A stretch of 64,000 bases of DNA from Nematostella vectensis (lineage: Eukaryota > Cnidaria > Anthozoa > Actiniaria > Edwardsiidae), in assembly GCF_932526225.1 (NCBI RefSeq), contig NC_064037.1:3501203-3565202 (forward strand), written 5' to 3'. Numbering within the stretch: the stretch's first letter is position 1; each line of letters starts with the position of its first letter. The notes beneath the pieces were generated by a model. That model did no database searches. It saw only the letters and a list, made by a program, of their open reading frames with translations, and was not told the origin of the DNA. This document shows positions 1 to 13,082 of the stretch, one piece after another. The position numbers were made by a program, and so were the translations under genes.

Positions 1-670
1 AATATGCAAAACCTGTAAACGGAAGATTGACTCGTTAGTCAAAAGAGAGAAAATTTTGAATGAAGATAAGGCATTGAATGGCTTCTTTTATAATTCGTCG
101 CGTGATATTTCTACGGAGGACGCCGTTTCAAATGCGGGCTCATTATCTCGCAGCGGATATACGTTTCACGCATGCGCTAGTCATTGTGGGCTCAAATAGT
201 GGCCAGTAATTAATGAACGGAGCATGCGCTCTGGATCTCGTCCACAATCGTGGACGGCGGTTTGATCAAACGAACTTGCGACCCATGGCAGAGGTATCTT
301 TTCCTCGCGAACTCAGCCCAGCGAAATACAAAGAAAAGAGGCCTCTGCTAGCAGGGAAACTGACGGACGGACATACCATAAAAGCTCGTTTTAGCGTGCA
401 GCTTCCAATAAGCGCCCCGCTCAAAATATGAGATAAGCGCCCCACCTTCCACGTATGTAATGATGACCGAATGTAAGGCGCAAAGCGACCGAATACAATG
501 CCCCCCAAATCGAATAAGCGCCCGCCACGTTACTTATAAAAACGCATACTATATCTGACTGAATGAATGGCCGACGGCCGGACGACCTGAATGCATAAAC
601 TGTGGACAGATATATAATGCTTAGTTTCATGAATAACTTGTCGCTTGTTGACTATCTAAACCTTCAATAG
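1..670 (+). other. Intronic sequence upstream of the SLC22-like last exon
   Basis: This stretch precedes a 3' splice site ending at 670 (sequence ends ttcaatag). I see no open frame with transporter similarity, so it is best read as part of the last intron of the SLC22-like gene. Short open frames at 213-431 and 266-508 show no family motif. Confidence 0.5.
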
Positions 671-940
671 GCCCAGTTACCAGGCCTCTCCCTGGCCCTG
701 CCGGTCACCATATTTGGCGTGGTTGCTTTGCTGAATGGCATGCTCTCCTATTGGCTGCCGGAAACTTTGTTCGCCAAAATGCACCAGACGATCGAAGAGA
801 CAGAGGCCGCTCAAGATTATTATGGGATACCTTGCTGCGGAAGACCTCCTGAGAGGCGCGAAATTCGATTGAACGGAAAACCAGAAACCAATGGGGCCGT
901 GGTGACGGATGACACGGAATTTGTATTAACCAAACTGTAA
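671..940 (+). CDS. SLC22-like organic ion transporter, C-terminal exon (partial gene)
   Basis: This is the last coding exon of a major-facilitator transporter of the SLC22 (organic cation/anion/carnitine) type; the rest of the gene lies left of the window. Reading from 671, about 89 codons run to a stop at 938-940. The start of the exon (LPGLSLALPVTIFGVVALL) is hydrophobic and fits the final membrane helix. It is followed by YWLPETL and then HQTIEETE, the typical PETxxxxxxxTIEE signature after helix 12 of SLC22 proteins. The rest is a polar cytoplasmic tail ending FVLTKL. Family membership comes from this motif; substrate cannot be told from one exon. A second possible acceptor AG lies a few bases into the exon (675-676), so the first two residues are uncertain. 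Confidence 0.85.
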   Translation, partial: AQLPGLSLALPVTIFGVVALLNGMLSYWLPETLFAKMHQTIEETEAAQDYYGIPCCGRPPERREIRLNGKPETNGAVVTDDTEFVLTKL

Positions 941-2241
941 AACGCAAATGCGTCTCGTCCGAACTCGTCACCTTCCCCACATCTTCCCACAACACTTTGC
1001 GACGCGTGCGTGAAAGCGAGGTCAGGCATCAAAATTGTAAACAAGACGACAAAGTTCGTTTTTATCCTTGATGTGTGAAAGGTCTAAAACACTTAGTTGT
1101 AAGACTGGTCGTTTTTGAAGAAGGTGAAAAGAAAGTAGATTACAATTTTCCTTCCAGTTTTCCTCGTTTTTACTCGTTCATGAGTTTTAACATATCGTTG
1201 CAGCCCTCTTGACACCTCCACGGCATGCAAACGTTTGGATGCCCGATGATGTTTTTTATTATAAGTTATTATAATTACGGGCTATTTATAACACCCTAAA
1301 TAATGTTTAACAATGCTTCATTAGATTGCCATTCACTCGGTCAATAGCTATCCAATAAAGACGGCAGACTATGAGAGATATGACCGTTGGCGCCAGACCG
1401 ACGCTATCATTAATAAACACACGCCTTCTCCGCTACTACGGGGTTGTAGCGCCCCGCCTATGATTATGATAAATAAATCTCGTGGTAGCGTTAAAAATAA
1501 TGCTTTCTTATCTGGTCCTTCCTAAGTTTTCGGATTACTCCTATGAGATGGTGAAAGTTTTATAACGCAATTAATGTTTTATTTCTTTTTGACTTGTAGT
1601 TTCGAAATGTACCTCTTTATCCAAATTCAATATACATTTATATGTTAATTAGATATTATCTTTCTTGCTTGTTAGGTTGAATATTTTCGCAGTCTTGTGT
1701 GACATTTTTTGCTGCTGCTGCTGCAAAAAAAATATTGCAAATGCGTTCTGAATTTCAGAATGGAACTAATTCACTTATAACACTTAAAATGTTATCAATC
1801 CTGAAAAAAAAAACACCTTTTTGCCATTTTTAGATTGTGAAATAATCCACAAGTAAGGTTTTTATTTCCAGAATAAAACATAACAGGCGTTCGACGAATA
1901 AAACGCAATTTAACGCAACATTATTTTCCTTTTATAATCACATAAGCGGATAGAAGGGACCCCTGGTCATTTAGGGATTTGGGTGTTTTTATTGGTTGCG
2001 CTTTGCAAGAATTAAAATATTCACGCTGTGTGGCTTATTTTGATCGTAACGAAAACCTAAGAATATATGCAAATCCCCGTCCAGTGTTAAAAGATAACAA
2101 ACCACCCGGCAGTTTTCCACACGAAGAGCATGTAAACCCACTTGTTGGCCGAGAGGGAACTTCCTGATTTACCCTACATTCCTGGGATTCTTTCTATGAC
2201 GTCACTGTTACTGGACTACATCCCAAAAACATTGTGTGCAG
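941..2241. other. Intergenic DNA between the SLC22-like gene and the giant element
   Basis: No credible coding region. AATAAA-type signals occur near 1372 and 1472 on the + strand and could end the SLC22-like transcript. Short open frames (for example 1979-2167) have no recognisable content. Confidence 0.6.
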
Positions 2242-2328
2242 CATGGTCTCGAGAATGAATTAACGATTATCCTTAAATGTTATTTGACCACTGAATTAAT
2301 GATAGTCATTAATTCATTGTCATGCGCA
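2242..2328 (+). repeat. Left terminal inverted repeat (87 bp)
   Basis: Begins catggtctcgag and ends catgcgca. It is an exact reverse complement of 28128-28214. It contains a perfect hairpin at 2293-2315 and repeated gaattaa/ttaattc motifs that could be transposase binding sites (inference). Confidence 0.95.
2293..2315. repeat. Perfect hairpin inside the terminal repeat
   Basis: gaattaatga, a 3-nt spacer (tag), then tcattaattc: two 10-nt arms that pair perfectly. The mirror copy is at 28141-28163 in the right terminal repeat. Confidence 0.85.
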
Positions 2329-2340
2329 TGGACAAGTGAA

Positions 2341-2348
2341 TTATAAAG
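2341..2348 (+). promoter_or_regulatory. TATA-like motif upstream of the transposase start
   Basis: ttataaag lies 12 bp inside the left terminal repeat and about 34 bp before the transposase ATG. The spacing is plausible for a short 5' UTR, but the motif is common in AT-rich DNA. Confidence 0.3.
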
Positions 2349-2381
2349 CGTTCGACGCAGCGTCTAGGTATCACATCCAAT

Positions 2382-5300
2382 ATGGCGCCCAAATCTCGTG
2401 GTAAGTGGGACGCAGTTCAGCGCTGTTTAAGCTTTTACTGACCATCATCAAAGGCTCTTTTGGAGATGTGTAAACGATGGGAGTTTTTGGCGATTTTTTT
2501 TTTACCTCCTCGTCTATTTTTTTGTAGGTAAAAGAAAGAAATCCGTAGAAGAACTTCTCAAAGAAGGCAGAGACTTGCTTGATCGGCAAGAAGTAAAATC
2601 AAAGCGAAAGAGGAAACCGGTTCGATTTTTATTTTCTACCGATCCAGCCACGGGACTCAGAAATAACAAAGGGACGTATAAAGGTCAGAAAAAATCTAAA
2701 GAAAAGAGGCTGAACCCCGAGTTTGACGTCTCTGGCGAAGGTTTGTTGTCAAGATGAATGTGTGAGTGTTCAGTCTAAACACTTTTTTATCTTGTCTATT
2801 TGTTGTTCCTGTAAAACATTACTACTGCCAATATGTTATTTCCCCCTAATAGTATCTACTGTGCTGATTTTTTAAACAAGTTGGGCTGGAGGTTTACTTG
2901 AAAAGCTATTTCAAGTTGAATATTTCCCGTCAGCAGGCTAGTTGAATAGAGGATCACCACTTGAAATATATAGGTGATATAAAGCGCTAGAATATTAATG
3001 ATGAAGTGGCGGTAGCCACGGAACTTCTGTAGAACTATTATAGCGTTTTATAACACATTTTCAAGTATTATTTACATAATTAAAGCGCTATAATGAAACA
3101 AAGATCAAGTCTCACAAAGTCTTCTGTAGAATCTTTTCTCCATGGCTGCAAGCACTCAAACAATCCTTGAATGGCACCAATACGTGCATGCTCTGAAGCA
3201 CTTAAAGCTGGCAGGATCAGTGGACTAACAAATGCTTGGCATCCCGCTTTATGTGGCCAATCACAAATCACGAAAATACTCTTCACCACCCTGTCTACTG
3301 TACACGTAATGCCTATGCAATCACCATTGTCACCAGCAGACTAAAAACTTCTGTCTCATTCAAATAATTCTGTTTTCACATTTAGGTGGATATTATGAAA
3401 ATGAGGTACACCATGAAGACAACATCGCTGAAGAAGGTACAAACACAGGGCCCATATTAATACAAAATCCACCAGAAAATCAAGGGATTTTTTGGTAAAA
3501 AGCAAAAACAATTTTTCAATAGAAAAATTGGAAAGCTATTGCATTTATTTTGACACTCTTAAAGGCTATCGATATAAGTCATCATCTGTGATAACAACCA
3601 AAACAAATTCTTTTAGAAGCTTGAAAGTTCACAGGTGCTTGTGATGTCAAATTGCATGTGTTGCTTCCTTGTATATATCCCATAGTGATTCACGAATTTT
3701 GAAATTTATTTTCATGTTTGATAAAATACGTAAAATATTAACATAGAAGTTTTTGTCACGAAAGTTTCCAGTTGTTACTTGAACTGCACTTTTGAACTTT
3801 TGTCATTCTTACCATGACTTAAAAGTATGATCCACGGTCTCTGAAACTTGTCATACTGTATGATCCCCAATAATAATCATTTGCTATTGAGACTAGTTTT
3901 GCATGATGTGATATCATGTATAAGTTTCTTGCATGTTTCGTGGATAACAGTGATTGATAGATTTACAATATTCTGTCACATCCTTAGGTGTTACAAGACT
4001 TGATCTCAAGGCTATTAAAGATATTGTTGAGGAATGGTGCAGCAAAAACAAAAAGCCAAAGCAATGCTGGACAGACAGACAGGAGCAGCTACATGAAAGC
4101 TGGGCAGAGACAAGACCATCTCTCTTTGCAGCTGCCCTCTCTGCAAGGTTTAGCCCACCAGAGAGTGACATATGTCAGGTCTGCACAGTAAACAAAGTGT
4201 CGATACGCTGTTTGATGTGCAAAGAGGGGCTATTATGTGGCCCATGTGACCAGGAAAGACATGCAGATGCTCCATTTCATGACCGTGACATCTTAATAGA
4301 TGGTCACTATGAAGCACTGCCAAATTATGTCTCAAAAAGTGCTCTTGGAGAGTGGATAGATGTCAGTAAGTATTGCTATCACACACATTTCATTGTTAAT
4401 ACTATAATTATGCCGCTAGGCCTAGCTCCCATCACAATTACCAGTTTGTCATTCAGCCACCATCAGCAGTTACAAGTTTAACTTTTTTGTAAGATCAGTA
4501 CCAGTCTGGAAGTCCCTGCCAAGTTTTTTTTTAAATAAATTTAATCTGTAATTAAGTTTTGTGCTATGTACATGTACCTTACCTAGTGAGCTAACCATAC
4601 AATGAGCACTGGCTAGTCAAGTTTCTTTTTTCTATGCCAAACTCCAGGGGTAGATCCAGTTAGATTGGGTATATACCTTGTGTATTGACCAAAACTGCAA
4701 ATCTCCCTCAATATAGAGAAAAATTCTCTGGATATAGCCCCATCAAATATAACATTTTATCTGATCATAAAAACATTCTTTGTCTGGAAACAGTACAAGC
4801 TTTGCCACCAAACTCCCCTATCCACTGCCCTGGTTGTCGAGGCATCTGTGACCCAAGTGCACCCCTTCCTGGCACTCATCTTATAGTGGTTAACTTAAAT
4901 GGTATGTACACATAGCTTTAACAATTTGCTTTTTAAAGGCCCATCCCTTAAAGGTCTCAATCATTGACATACTTTACATTTGAACAAAAAAAACCCGTTG
5001 AATCATTTGAATGTTCTCCAGCTCTAAATTGTGAAATAGGTTTCCTTTAATCAATTTCCTTCAATCTTTGGATCTTGCTTTGTAAAACCAAACCAAAGTA
5101 ACAATGTTTGAGTGACTTTGAGTGATTTGAATCACTGTGTTTAATATTTTAGCAGAACATTTTAGCCTTTAACCTTCTTAACTTTTGATTGGCGAAAACC
5201 TATTTCCCAAAGTTCTTCAAGAGTTTGAAAAGTGGTGGTCATGAAACAATAGTTTCAGCTGTACGTACATATAATTGTAGATAAAATTAACATGCTTTCT

Positions 5301-8300
5301 ACAGTCAGAGGCCATTGTTGATGTTGTTATTGTTGTTGTTGTGTTTAGGGAGGTATGACTTACTGCATCGCAGTTTCAAATGCAATGGCTGCAATGAGCT
5401 GTTTTCAACATCACATCCCTTAGTATTGATACAGCTGGGGTATTGGCCAGGAAGTGTGACCAGTGTGACCTATGGATTTGACCAAAGACTTTTGTCCTAC
5501 TGGGACATCCTGCAAAAACAGATTCCTGGCATTTCTGAACATGCTTTCCTGAAGTCCTTAGAGTTGCACTCCCAGTTATATGGAAGAGTAAGTTGAATGC
5601 ACATCATAAGCCCAATTGTCAGTCATTTATATAAGTGATGAAAAATTTCAAGATTTTGATAAGTTTCTGAGGAACATAATGTATGAAGGATGTTCAAACT
5701 GTAGGTGTTCTTGTTTAAAATATCAGGTGATCTTGTTTAGACAAAATATCAAAAGGAATCCCTGGTCATCTATTCATTCCTCTATTTGTAATTTTGACCT
5801 CCAACAACTTTTATATGCCTTAACACTCCTACCCAGCACTTGCCATAGTAATGGACCAACTGCATTTTATGATTATACAGTAGGAACTTCTTTTTTTTTG
5901 ATAAACAGTCCACCCCACAGCGGTCTCAGGGATAAAAAACAAAGGAATCTCAAGCGGGGATTTGTTTTCACTGATCAGGACCTTACTTTATGACACCCCA
6001 AAATAGTACAATACTTCTAAAGTTCTAGGCCATATTTTTCTCTGGCAAACCCCCCAAAAAACACTGTGTGGCAGATTTTAAAGACAGATTGTTTTAGTGT
6101 TTAATAATAATGATAATGATAGTGAAAGTGATAGTGATAGTTATAATTATAATCATAATAAAGGTTTATTGCAGTATTTCTACAGAGTAGCTCTACATCT
6201 GCAAGGTATAAAAAAGAAAAGGGCATAAAATATATCTATATAATAAAGTACAGCAAATCTAAAAAGGATATTATAAAAAAACTATAATAAAATTATCAAA
6301 ATATATAAAAATACCTAATATATTTTAAATGTCGTAAATATCTTCAAGCAAGTGTGGCCAAGTTACTTAATGATTTCATGTATCCCATTCTAAAGATTTA
6401 TGGTAGCTTTTCAGAAAAAATAGTTAATTTTCAAAATGCACTAAAATTAGAGTAATAGTGTTCTTTCCCTTGAGTGACAAGATTTTTGGCTGCTTGTTGA
6501 TGAAATTGCATGATGTTGTAAAACAATCTGTCTTAAATACATGGACCACTATAACTGAGTGTGGAGGAATATCCCCCTTCCCTCTAGGACAATCCCTGAA
6601 GCTGATATTAGTAGTAGCAATGTTCAATTTCTTATTTTAGATCCCCACCATAAATGCATCCACCTTCAGAACATCATTCCAGGAGTGGAAATACTTACAG
6701 TTCGAGATAAACAGCATTTGCCATATGGACTGGATGCAGTGCCCTGCTTGTTCAGATGATCAGCATTCTGTCCATGTAGATGGAAATATGAAGCTTTATA
6801 GGTTTAAGTCTGCTGGAAGGCAAGTGTACTGGAAAAAAAAAACACCTTGATAAAATATAATTTACTGTGCCATGTTTAAAACATCATTGGGAGCATGAAA
6901 AAATCTTGTAAGACAAGGCGTCTTTACACAATTGCACAGCAGTTTTGTGTACCTAGATAGTTACCTAGATAGTTACACTATAATGCTGGTAGCGTGAATC
7001 CTGAATTGATCTCCTATTTTTATTTTATAGCCGAAAGAAAGAATGCTACTATGGAGAAGCCTTTATTGCGTCTAATAATAAGGTTGATGAACACATAAAG
7101 AACATTTATCACGGTGCCAAACACAAGGTATTTTTGGTGTAGAAATTTACACACAATGAATCAAATTACATTGTTTGGATGGTCAGAATTAAAATTACTC
7201 AATATTAATTGTCTGGCTTAGCACTTACATGTAGCACACGATAATTTCCCTGCAAGCTGAGGGATGATTTGTAGACTTTTATAAATTATCCTATGGCTTG
7301 AGGGGAAAATTTAATCACTAAATGCTGCAAGATGCCATGCTATAAATGTGTATACTATGATACTGATTATATGAACCTGTATATTGAGTTGTAGCTGGAC
7401 CAACAAACATGTGCCGTTCCTAAGCAGTGAGAGACTTGCATCTAGAAACTGAACATATTGCATTCTGAATTTGTATTGTTTGCTTCGCTTCTGATGCTTC
7501 AGGCTCAACCTGTTTTTTTATTATTATAATGCACAGCACATGTTTTTGTGCCATTGCCTCATAACATGAGATAGTGAGAAGAGAACCATAAGGCAATCAG
7601 CAGAATGCCAGGCTAAAAAATGACAAATGATTCATTCAGTCATTCAATGAGCTTCATTGGTCGAGTATGTTCATTTCAAAATCACCCATCCTACAATATA
7701 AGCATTAGAGCCCACATTAACTATACCAGGCAAGATTCATTTTTTTTTTAACTTTGGGCAAGTCATCCAATGTCGGTGAAATCTTGCTTACCCATGCCTG
7801 GAAGGCAATGGTCTGGCAATTGTAGCACTCAAAATATCACCCCCAAATTTTTATCCATTGAACTTGAAATTAATATAATTATTATAATATATAATTCATG
7901 ATCATATTCTTGTACTGATATATCGGTAGTTAGATGATGAGGATGCATCTTATTTTAAGTTTATCATTTTTAGACTGTGAGTCTATTTTTATTTTTATTT
8001 TTGTCAATCTTTCACTTAATAGGATATAGGTGGAGGTAGCATGTGTGGCGAGTCCAACTGGAGAGCTGCAGGCAACAACCTGAAAAAGAAGAAAAATCTT
8101 TCTGAAACAGGACTAGAAATCGCAGCATGCAGGCACGGACTTGCGCAGAATGCCATTAATATGATGTATGGCGAGATTTATGGATATGCCCATTACCTGC
8201 AGCTAAATCATTTTATACCTAAGGGGGTCAAATTCTTATGGTACGATGTGGTTTGCCTGTATTGGCCTTGGCTCCGAAGAAATGAAAATGAAGCTTCTAA

Positions 8301-11300
8301 AAAGATGAAACCTGCATTATCCGTTATGCACGCAAAAGCTCATGCATGGCATTGTCAGGTATGTTTTATTACAGTTTCTCTTCGTTATGTTCTGCTCCAT
8401 TTTTAAAGTTGATGGACTTTCAAACAAAATGCAGGAATCAAGAACTTGATCACCAGCAGCCATGAAAAATAATAGCATTTTTACAGTGCAAAGACAGAAA
8501 GCAGGACATGCTCCTACATTGTACCAATGAAATTGTTTTGGGCTCTGATTTGTTGGACCAAATTTTCTACAAAATCCAACTGTTTTAACACCAAATTCAA
8601 TTTGTCGGTTTTGTATGTTCAGCATGCCCTGCTGTGCCGTGCTGTGAACTAGTTACATCTAGTTCTGTTTTGTATCTAAAGGCCATATGGGGCGGGCGTT
8701 GGCAAACTGGTGCTGCTGCCACTACTGGAGAGGAAACAGAACAAGTGAATAGCCACTTTTCAAGACTTGGCTCCACTACCAAGCATATGCTTCCAGAAGG
8801 TTTGAGTTTTATATTGATCTTTATACGCTTACCTTTACACGTTTTGTCACATAGTTGTTATGTTTCCCGGTTGACAAAAGCTCAATTTTACGTACAGAAA
8901 ATCTTTCAAAAAAAGGAACAAACATTTTGAAAGAACAAAAAAATGTAATCATTGTTGGACTTTTTTATCAGGACGAGAAGAATTACTGACAGAGCATGCT
9001 TTGGAGTGGAACAGGAGGAAAATAGTTGGCATGCCATCTTATCTGGCTCGCAAATATAAGCGGGTAAGTTATGAACAGCTAGCGTTGAAGTGAAAGGAAA
9101 GGGACTAAATCGGAATTGTGTGAACTGTTGCTCATTGGTTTTAGGTTGAAAAGCAGTTTACCACTTTAAATGCAGAGATTGACAAGGAATTCGTAGAGAT
9201 AAATTTCGGCCGCGATTGTGCAAAGGAGTGGAAAGAGGAAATTCTGAGAGTTGCTAAAGGTATTTTATAGTACTAGTAGATCAAACCGTGCATATTGCAC
9301 GAAAATGCATTCTTTTTTTACTCGGTACATTAGAATCTAATGACCCGCATTAGAATGCTAAATATTGTACAATGCTTTCTTAGTTTAGCTGTTTTATTTA
9401 TTTACTTTTACAGTGGAACAGTGTTCGTTACAATCGAGAAAATCAAAGATAACAGACGCTGAAAGGAGGTACCTCGTTCAGATCATGGGAAAGGAGCCAA
9501 AAACTGACTACGAAAAGGCATTGCTGAGCGTGTCAAAAGAAATATATGGCGAGAAGGCGAAGGACTGTTCTGGAGGAGTGACCCTTTCAGCAGAAAAGGG
9601 CATGTTAGAGGAGAACGCTGTTCTATATTTGAGAAAGCAAATGGAGCAAATGCACTTCTCCATAGCTCAGGCCGTTTACAATATGGGCAAGCTTACTGGT
9701 AGGTAAAATAATTTTTTTTTTGTAAGTTATCTGTCGTTTATTTGCGAAAAGATAAAACACTATAGAAAAGTTTGCGTCACTTGACATGAGCCGTGGCGAC
9801 CTTGGACCTTGTTAAATTATTTGTTTGCAACTCTATCTAACGTTTGTCACATTTTATTTTTTCGTCGAACCTAACACTTTTGCGTATTTTGGCCATTGAC
9901 AACAATTTTTTCAAGGCTTGCGGATAATTTTGTTTTTGTTTATTACATGTAACTACGTTATTTGTAAAAACTTTCTTAAATTGAATTCCCTAGATACTTC
10001 GAAGCAACGGAAGAAATTGCGTACGAAAGTGACGTCTTGGAAACAGACCCTAAAGACAGCGGTTGACCGGCATAATGCCATCAACCCATCCAGCATCGTC
10101 AAAGAGGATGATGTGGAGGAAGGGCTATTCGCGTGGAGCCAAACAGAATGTCAAGATTGCGGTAATGTCGCATGTCCCATTTTATTTATATAATATTGCG
10201 TGCTCATTGTGACGTTGCTGATACTTATCATATGTAGGGGCACTATCATGATATTAAAAAATATAAAATTGAGCACTTGAGTAGTGAATTACGAACATGA
10301 TATTCGAATCCAATAGACGGTTTCAGCTTCAATGCACAGTGCGCATTGCGTGTTGGTTATAGGTGGGAAATTTGACGGTAAAGTGTTGTTGTGGGCATTG
10401 CTTGGGCATTTTGTACGAAGAAGAGCGCGTGCATTGATAGCTGGTAGTCATTGAAGGCTTGGAGATAAGAGGAAGTTACTATATTGGTTTTCTTAATCTT
10501 TAGTTTCACTACGCACAAAGCGACGTCTTGTCAATAAAGTGATGGAAGCTGAACGCTTTGGAGAGGAGCTGGTCCTTCTTAAGAGAGAGATGGTTTCGTT
10601 CCTTAAGTTCTACAAAGACGTCAAACTTCCGTCGCTGAGAGAGGAACAGACGCGCTTACAGGACCTCATGAATGCAGGTACCTAAAACCTACGGGTAAAA
10701 CAATTTGTTGTTTTGTTCGAAGTTTTAAGGTATTTCTGCTTGGATATTGCGTCGGCCATACCTGTTATAGCTGCTTCTGGATCCTGGCCTTCTGATGATG
10801 CGATCCCAACAAAGAAAGCCAATAAAATGCGCGATATTGTTCGAGAACATTTGTTAACGAGAACATTAACCTATTGCCCTTGCTTTTTTTTTTTAAGGTG
10901 GGGAATCGTCGCTCTCGCATGATGATAAGGTATGTAGTGAAACTGCTAAGTAAATGCAAGCTCAATCTCTGCATTTTCTTGTTAACCAAAAGCGTCGTGC
11001 GAGTACAGTATCTTATTGCAGTTTTTATAATTCTGTTGGAAAGATCGCGACTGCTAGAATTTAGTGGTAGGGTAGCTTGGAATTCGAGCTTGGGATTTTG
11101 CTTGCATGGGGACGAGGGGCATTTTTGGAATTCTCGTTGAATGGGATGTTGGTTTTGGTGCAGAGGCTAAATTTTGGGTTTGAGTAGACGCTTTAAGGCA
11201 AAAACTACATGAATTAGCGCGACTTAACTGCACGCCTACGATAATCTTGTTGTCAATTTTCAGAATTTAAAATTTGTTTTTTTTTTTCTGTAGAGCCCAT

Positions 11301-12412
11301 TTATTTTTTTCCCGAGAAGTATTCTGCCAATGATAAACGAATTCCTCCTGGTCTAGAAATTAAAGCGAAAGTTACCCAAAAATTGCTTAAAAGTAAGGAA
11401 GCGTTAGAGACCACGAGAATAGAAGTACGGTTGTAATTTACGCCGTGACGTTGACGTATGATTCTTGTACGTGTTTTCGCAGGGATGCCGGTACTTGTCT
11501 GCAGCTACGCACACCATCTCAGCCAAACTTGCGCTAGTTATGAACGGTATTGCGTTTGCTATGAGGCAGCTTACTGCAGGAACCGGTGCCTTTGCCCAGA
11601 TACTATCAACCGACTTGGAAGAATTCCGACAGTTCTTGTTGATGTCTGAAGTTGATGTAAGAGAGGATGAAGATGACGAAGATCAGCCAGACGATGGCGA
11701 CGATACTGTTGAGCCTGAGTCTTCTGCTTGTTCTACACGTGTAGTGCTTGAAGCGCTTAGTTCTCTTCATAACGGGCCAACGCCATCTGTTTCTCCTGAT
11801 GCACTCACTGCGTCAGTGTGGAGATGGAGTCTTCCACCAACACTCAGTCAGGGAACCTTCAACGGGCGTAATGGCAGTAATGCTTGTAGTGTCATTGCGC
11901 TATGTTTAGGTTATGCCCTTCAAGAAGGACTTCTCTTACCGCCCGACGTCAATAAATCGTTATCTGAAACCTTCCTGGGACGCCTGTGTGGTTGCATCGA
12001 GCTGGGCAACAGGATCTACGACTTATTCAGGCAAAGCCTTCCATCCCGTTTTCTGTCCATTCAGGAAGCCGCCAATATCGCAGTTTCGTGGATAAGTAGC
12101 GATGTCGGACAGCCTCTGCCAGTTCGATTAGCCGACTTGCACGAACCATCAACAGTGACTTATCAGTTGAAGCGAGCCTTTTCGCGTGGAGGATTCAATG
12201 CTTGCCTGATTGCTGACGAGAAGTCTTCTCTGTTTCATGCATGTGATGACCTGGTTATCCACATTGACACCCACAGTCACGGTCCCAACAAAGGAGCAGT
12301 AGTAACAGCAGCACATGCCAGCGCCATTCCTGAACTGTGCTCGACAGTTTGGCAGGAGGAGGGCTTTTCCCCAAACTCCTTTGGAAATTTGGTTTTCGTA
12401 GAATTTGCATGA
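2382..12412 (+). CDS. KDZ-superfamily transposase with C-terminal cysteine-peptidase-like domain
   Basis: Model: exons 2382-2400, 2528-2740, 3386-3436, 3988-4365, 4794-4901, 5349-5587, 6641-6819, 7031-7127, 8023-8358, 8682-8799, 8972-9063, 9145-9259, 9414-9698, 9994-10161, 10504-10677, 10898-10929, 11296-11424, 11483-12412; 3,663 nt, 1,220 aa, phase kept throughout. The N-terminus is basic (MAPKSRGKRKK). A B-box-like cluster lies near 141-190 (CQVC, CLMC, CGPCDQERH, PFHDRD), then CPGC. The KDZ core follows: GYWPGS, FDQRLLSYWD, CPAC, HVDGNMKLYRF (Asp 383), CRHG, GYAHYLQ, WYDVVCLYWPW (Asp 503), MKPALSVMHAKAHAWHCQ, WGGRWQ, GEETEQ (Glu 557-560) and RLGSTTK. Charged helical linkers lead to the last exon, which has an acidic stretch and then QGTFNGRNGSNACSVIAL (Cys 1046) and IDTHSHG (Asp 1173, His 1175), as in papain-like peptidases. 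The domain might process the transposase or act on ubiquitin; that is inference. The 6819/7031 intron uses a GC donor. The start is the first ATG inside the terminal repeat, preceded by a TATA-like ttataaag at 2341. Confidence 0.92.
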
Positions 12413-13082
12413 ACGGTTCCATTTAAAATTTGCAGCCCACCTACCGAGGAGATTTCTGCTCTATCTTTCATTTTTCTTCCTGCAATTTTACAGGGATATT
12501 CAAATTTCACAATGGATTTCCATAAGGGTATTTAATTGTGACCCTAGATTTCCAAAGATTATTCTCGAATTTTCACAGGATTCACACGACAGATTGTGGT
12601 AGAGCAACTTTGGGCTCCTCGATAGGTGGATTATGATTTGTTTTAATGGAATGGTCAAATTCTCCTTTATCGCGTTATTGTCGATTAATAATATTTAATA
12701 GTTATCAGCGAACGGAGCTCAGTATTCTTTTGACAATGGTAAACCTGCGTACCCGTGCGTACTTGCCAAAATGACATCGCTATGCGCGAAAACGTTTTAA
12801 ACGTTTCGAAAAAATTTCATGGTAGTATAGAAAAATAGTATATATCTTTATTCCAAGGCCTTATATTAGCTTTAAATTATAGTAATATTTTAGTTATCAT
12901 AGTTGAAACAAGGCGTACATCAGAGTATTGAAAAATTTTGTGAGACTGCGGAATATCAACAATGGACTACTTGTGACTACTTATGAAGCAGCCTAATAAA
13001 CTTTGTATTAGCCGCATGTATATATTGTGTTAATTTAAAGTAAAGCAGATTGTGGTTTCAGATGAGTGTCAGAAAACATTGT
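12413..13082 (+). other. 3' flank of the transposase gene
   Basis: No gene. An AATAAA signal at 12995-13000 is a candidate polyadenylation signal for the transposase transcript, about 580 nt after its stop. Confidence 0.5.

Noticed and set aside
2231-2241. ttgtgtgc next to the left end as an 8-bp target duplication matched by the right flank
   Set aside because: The right flank has a similar but shifted and interrupted motif (ttgttgtgtgtgcgg) that does not abut the repeat; both are simple GT-rich sequence.
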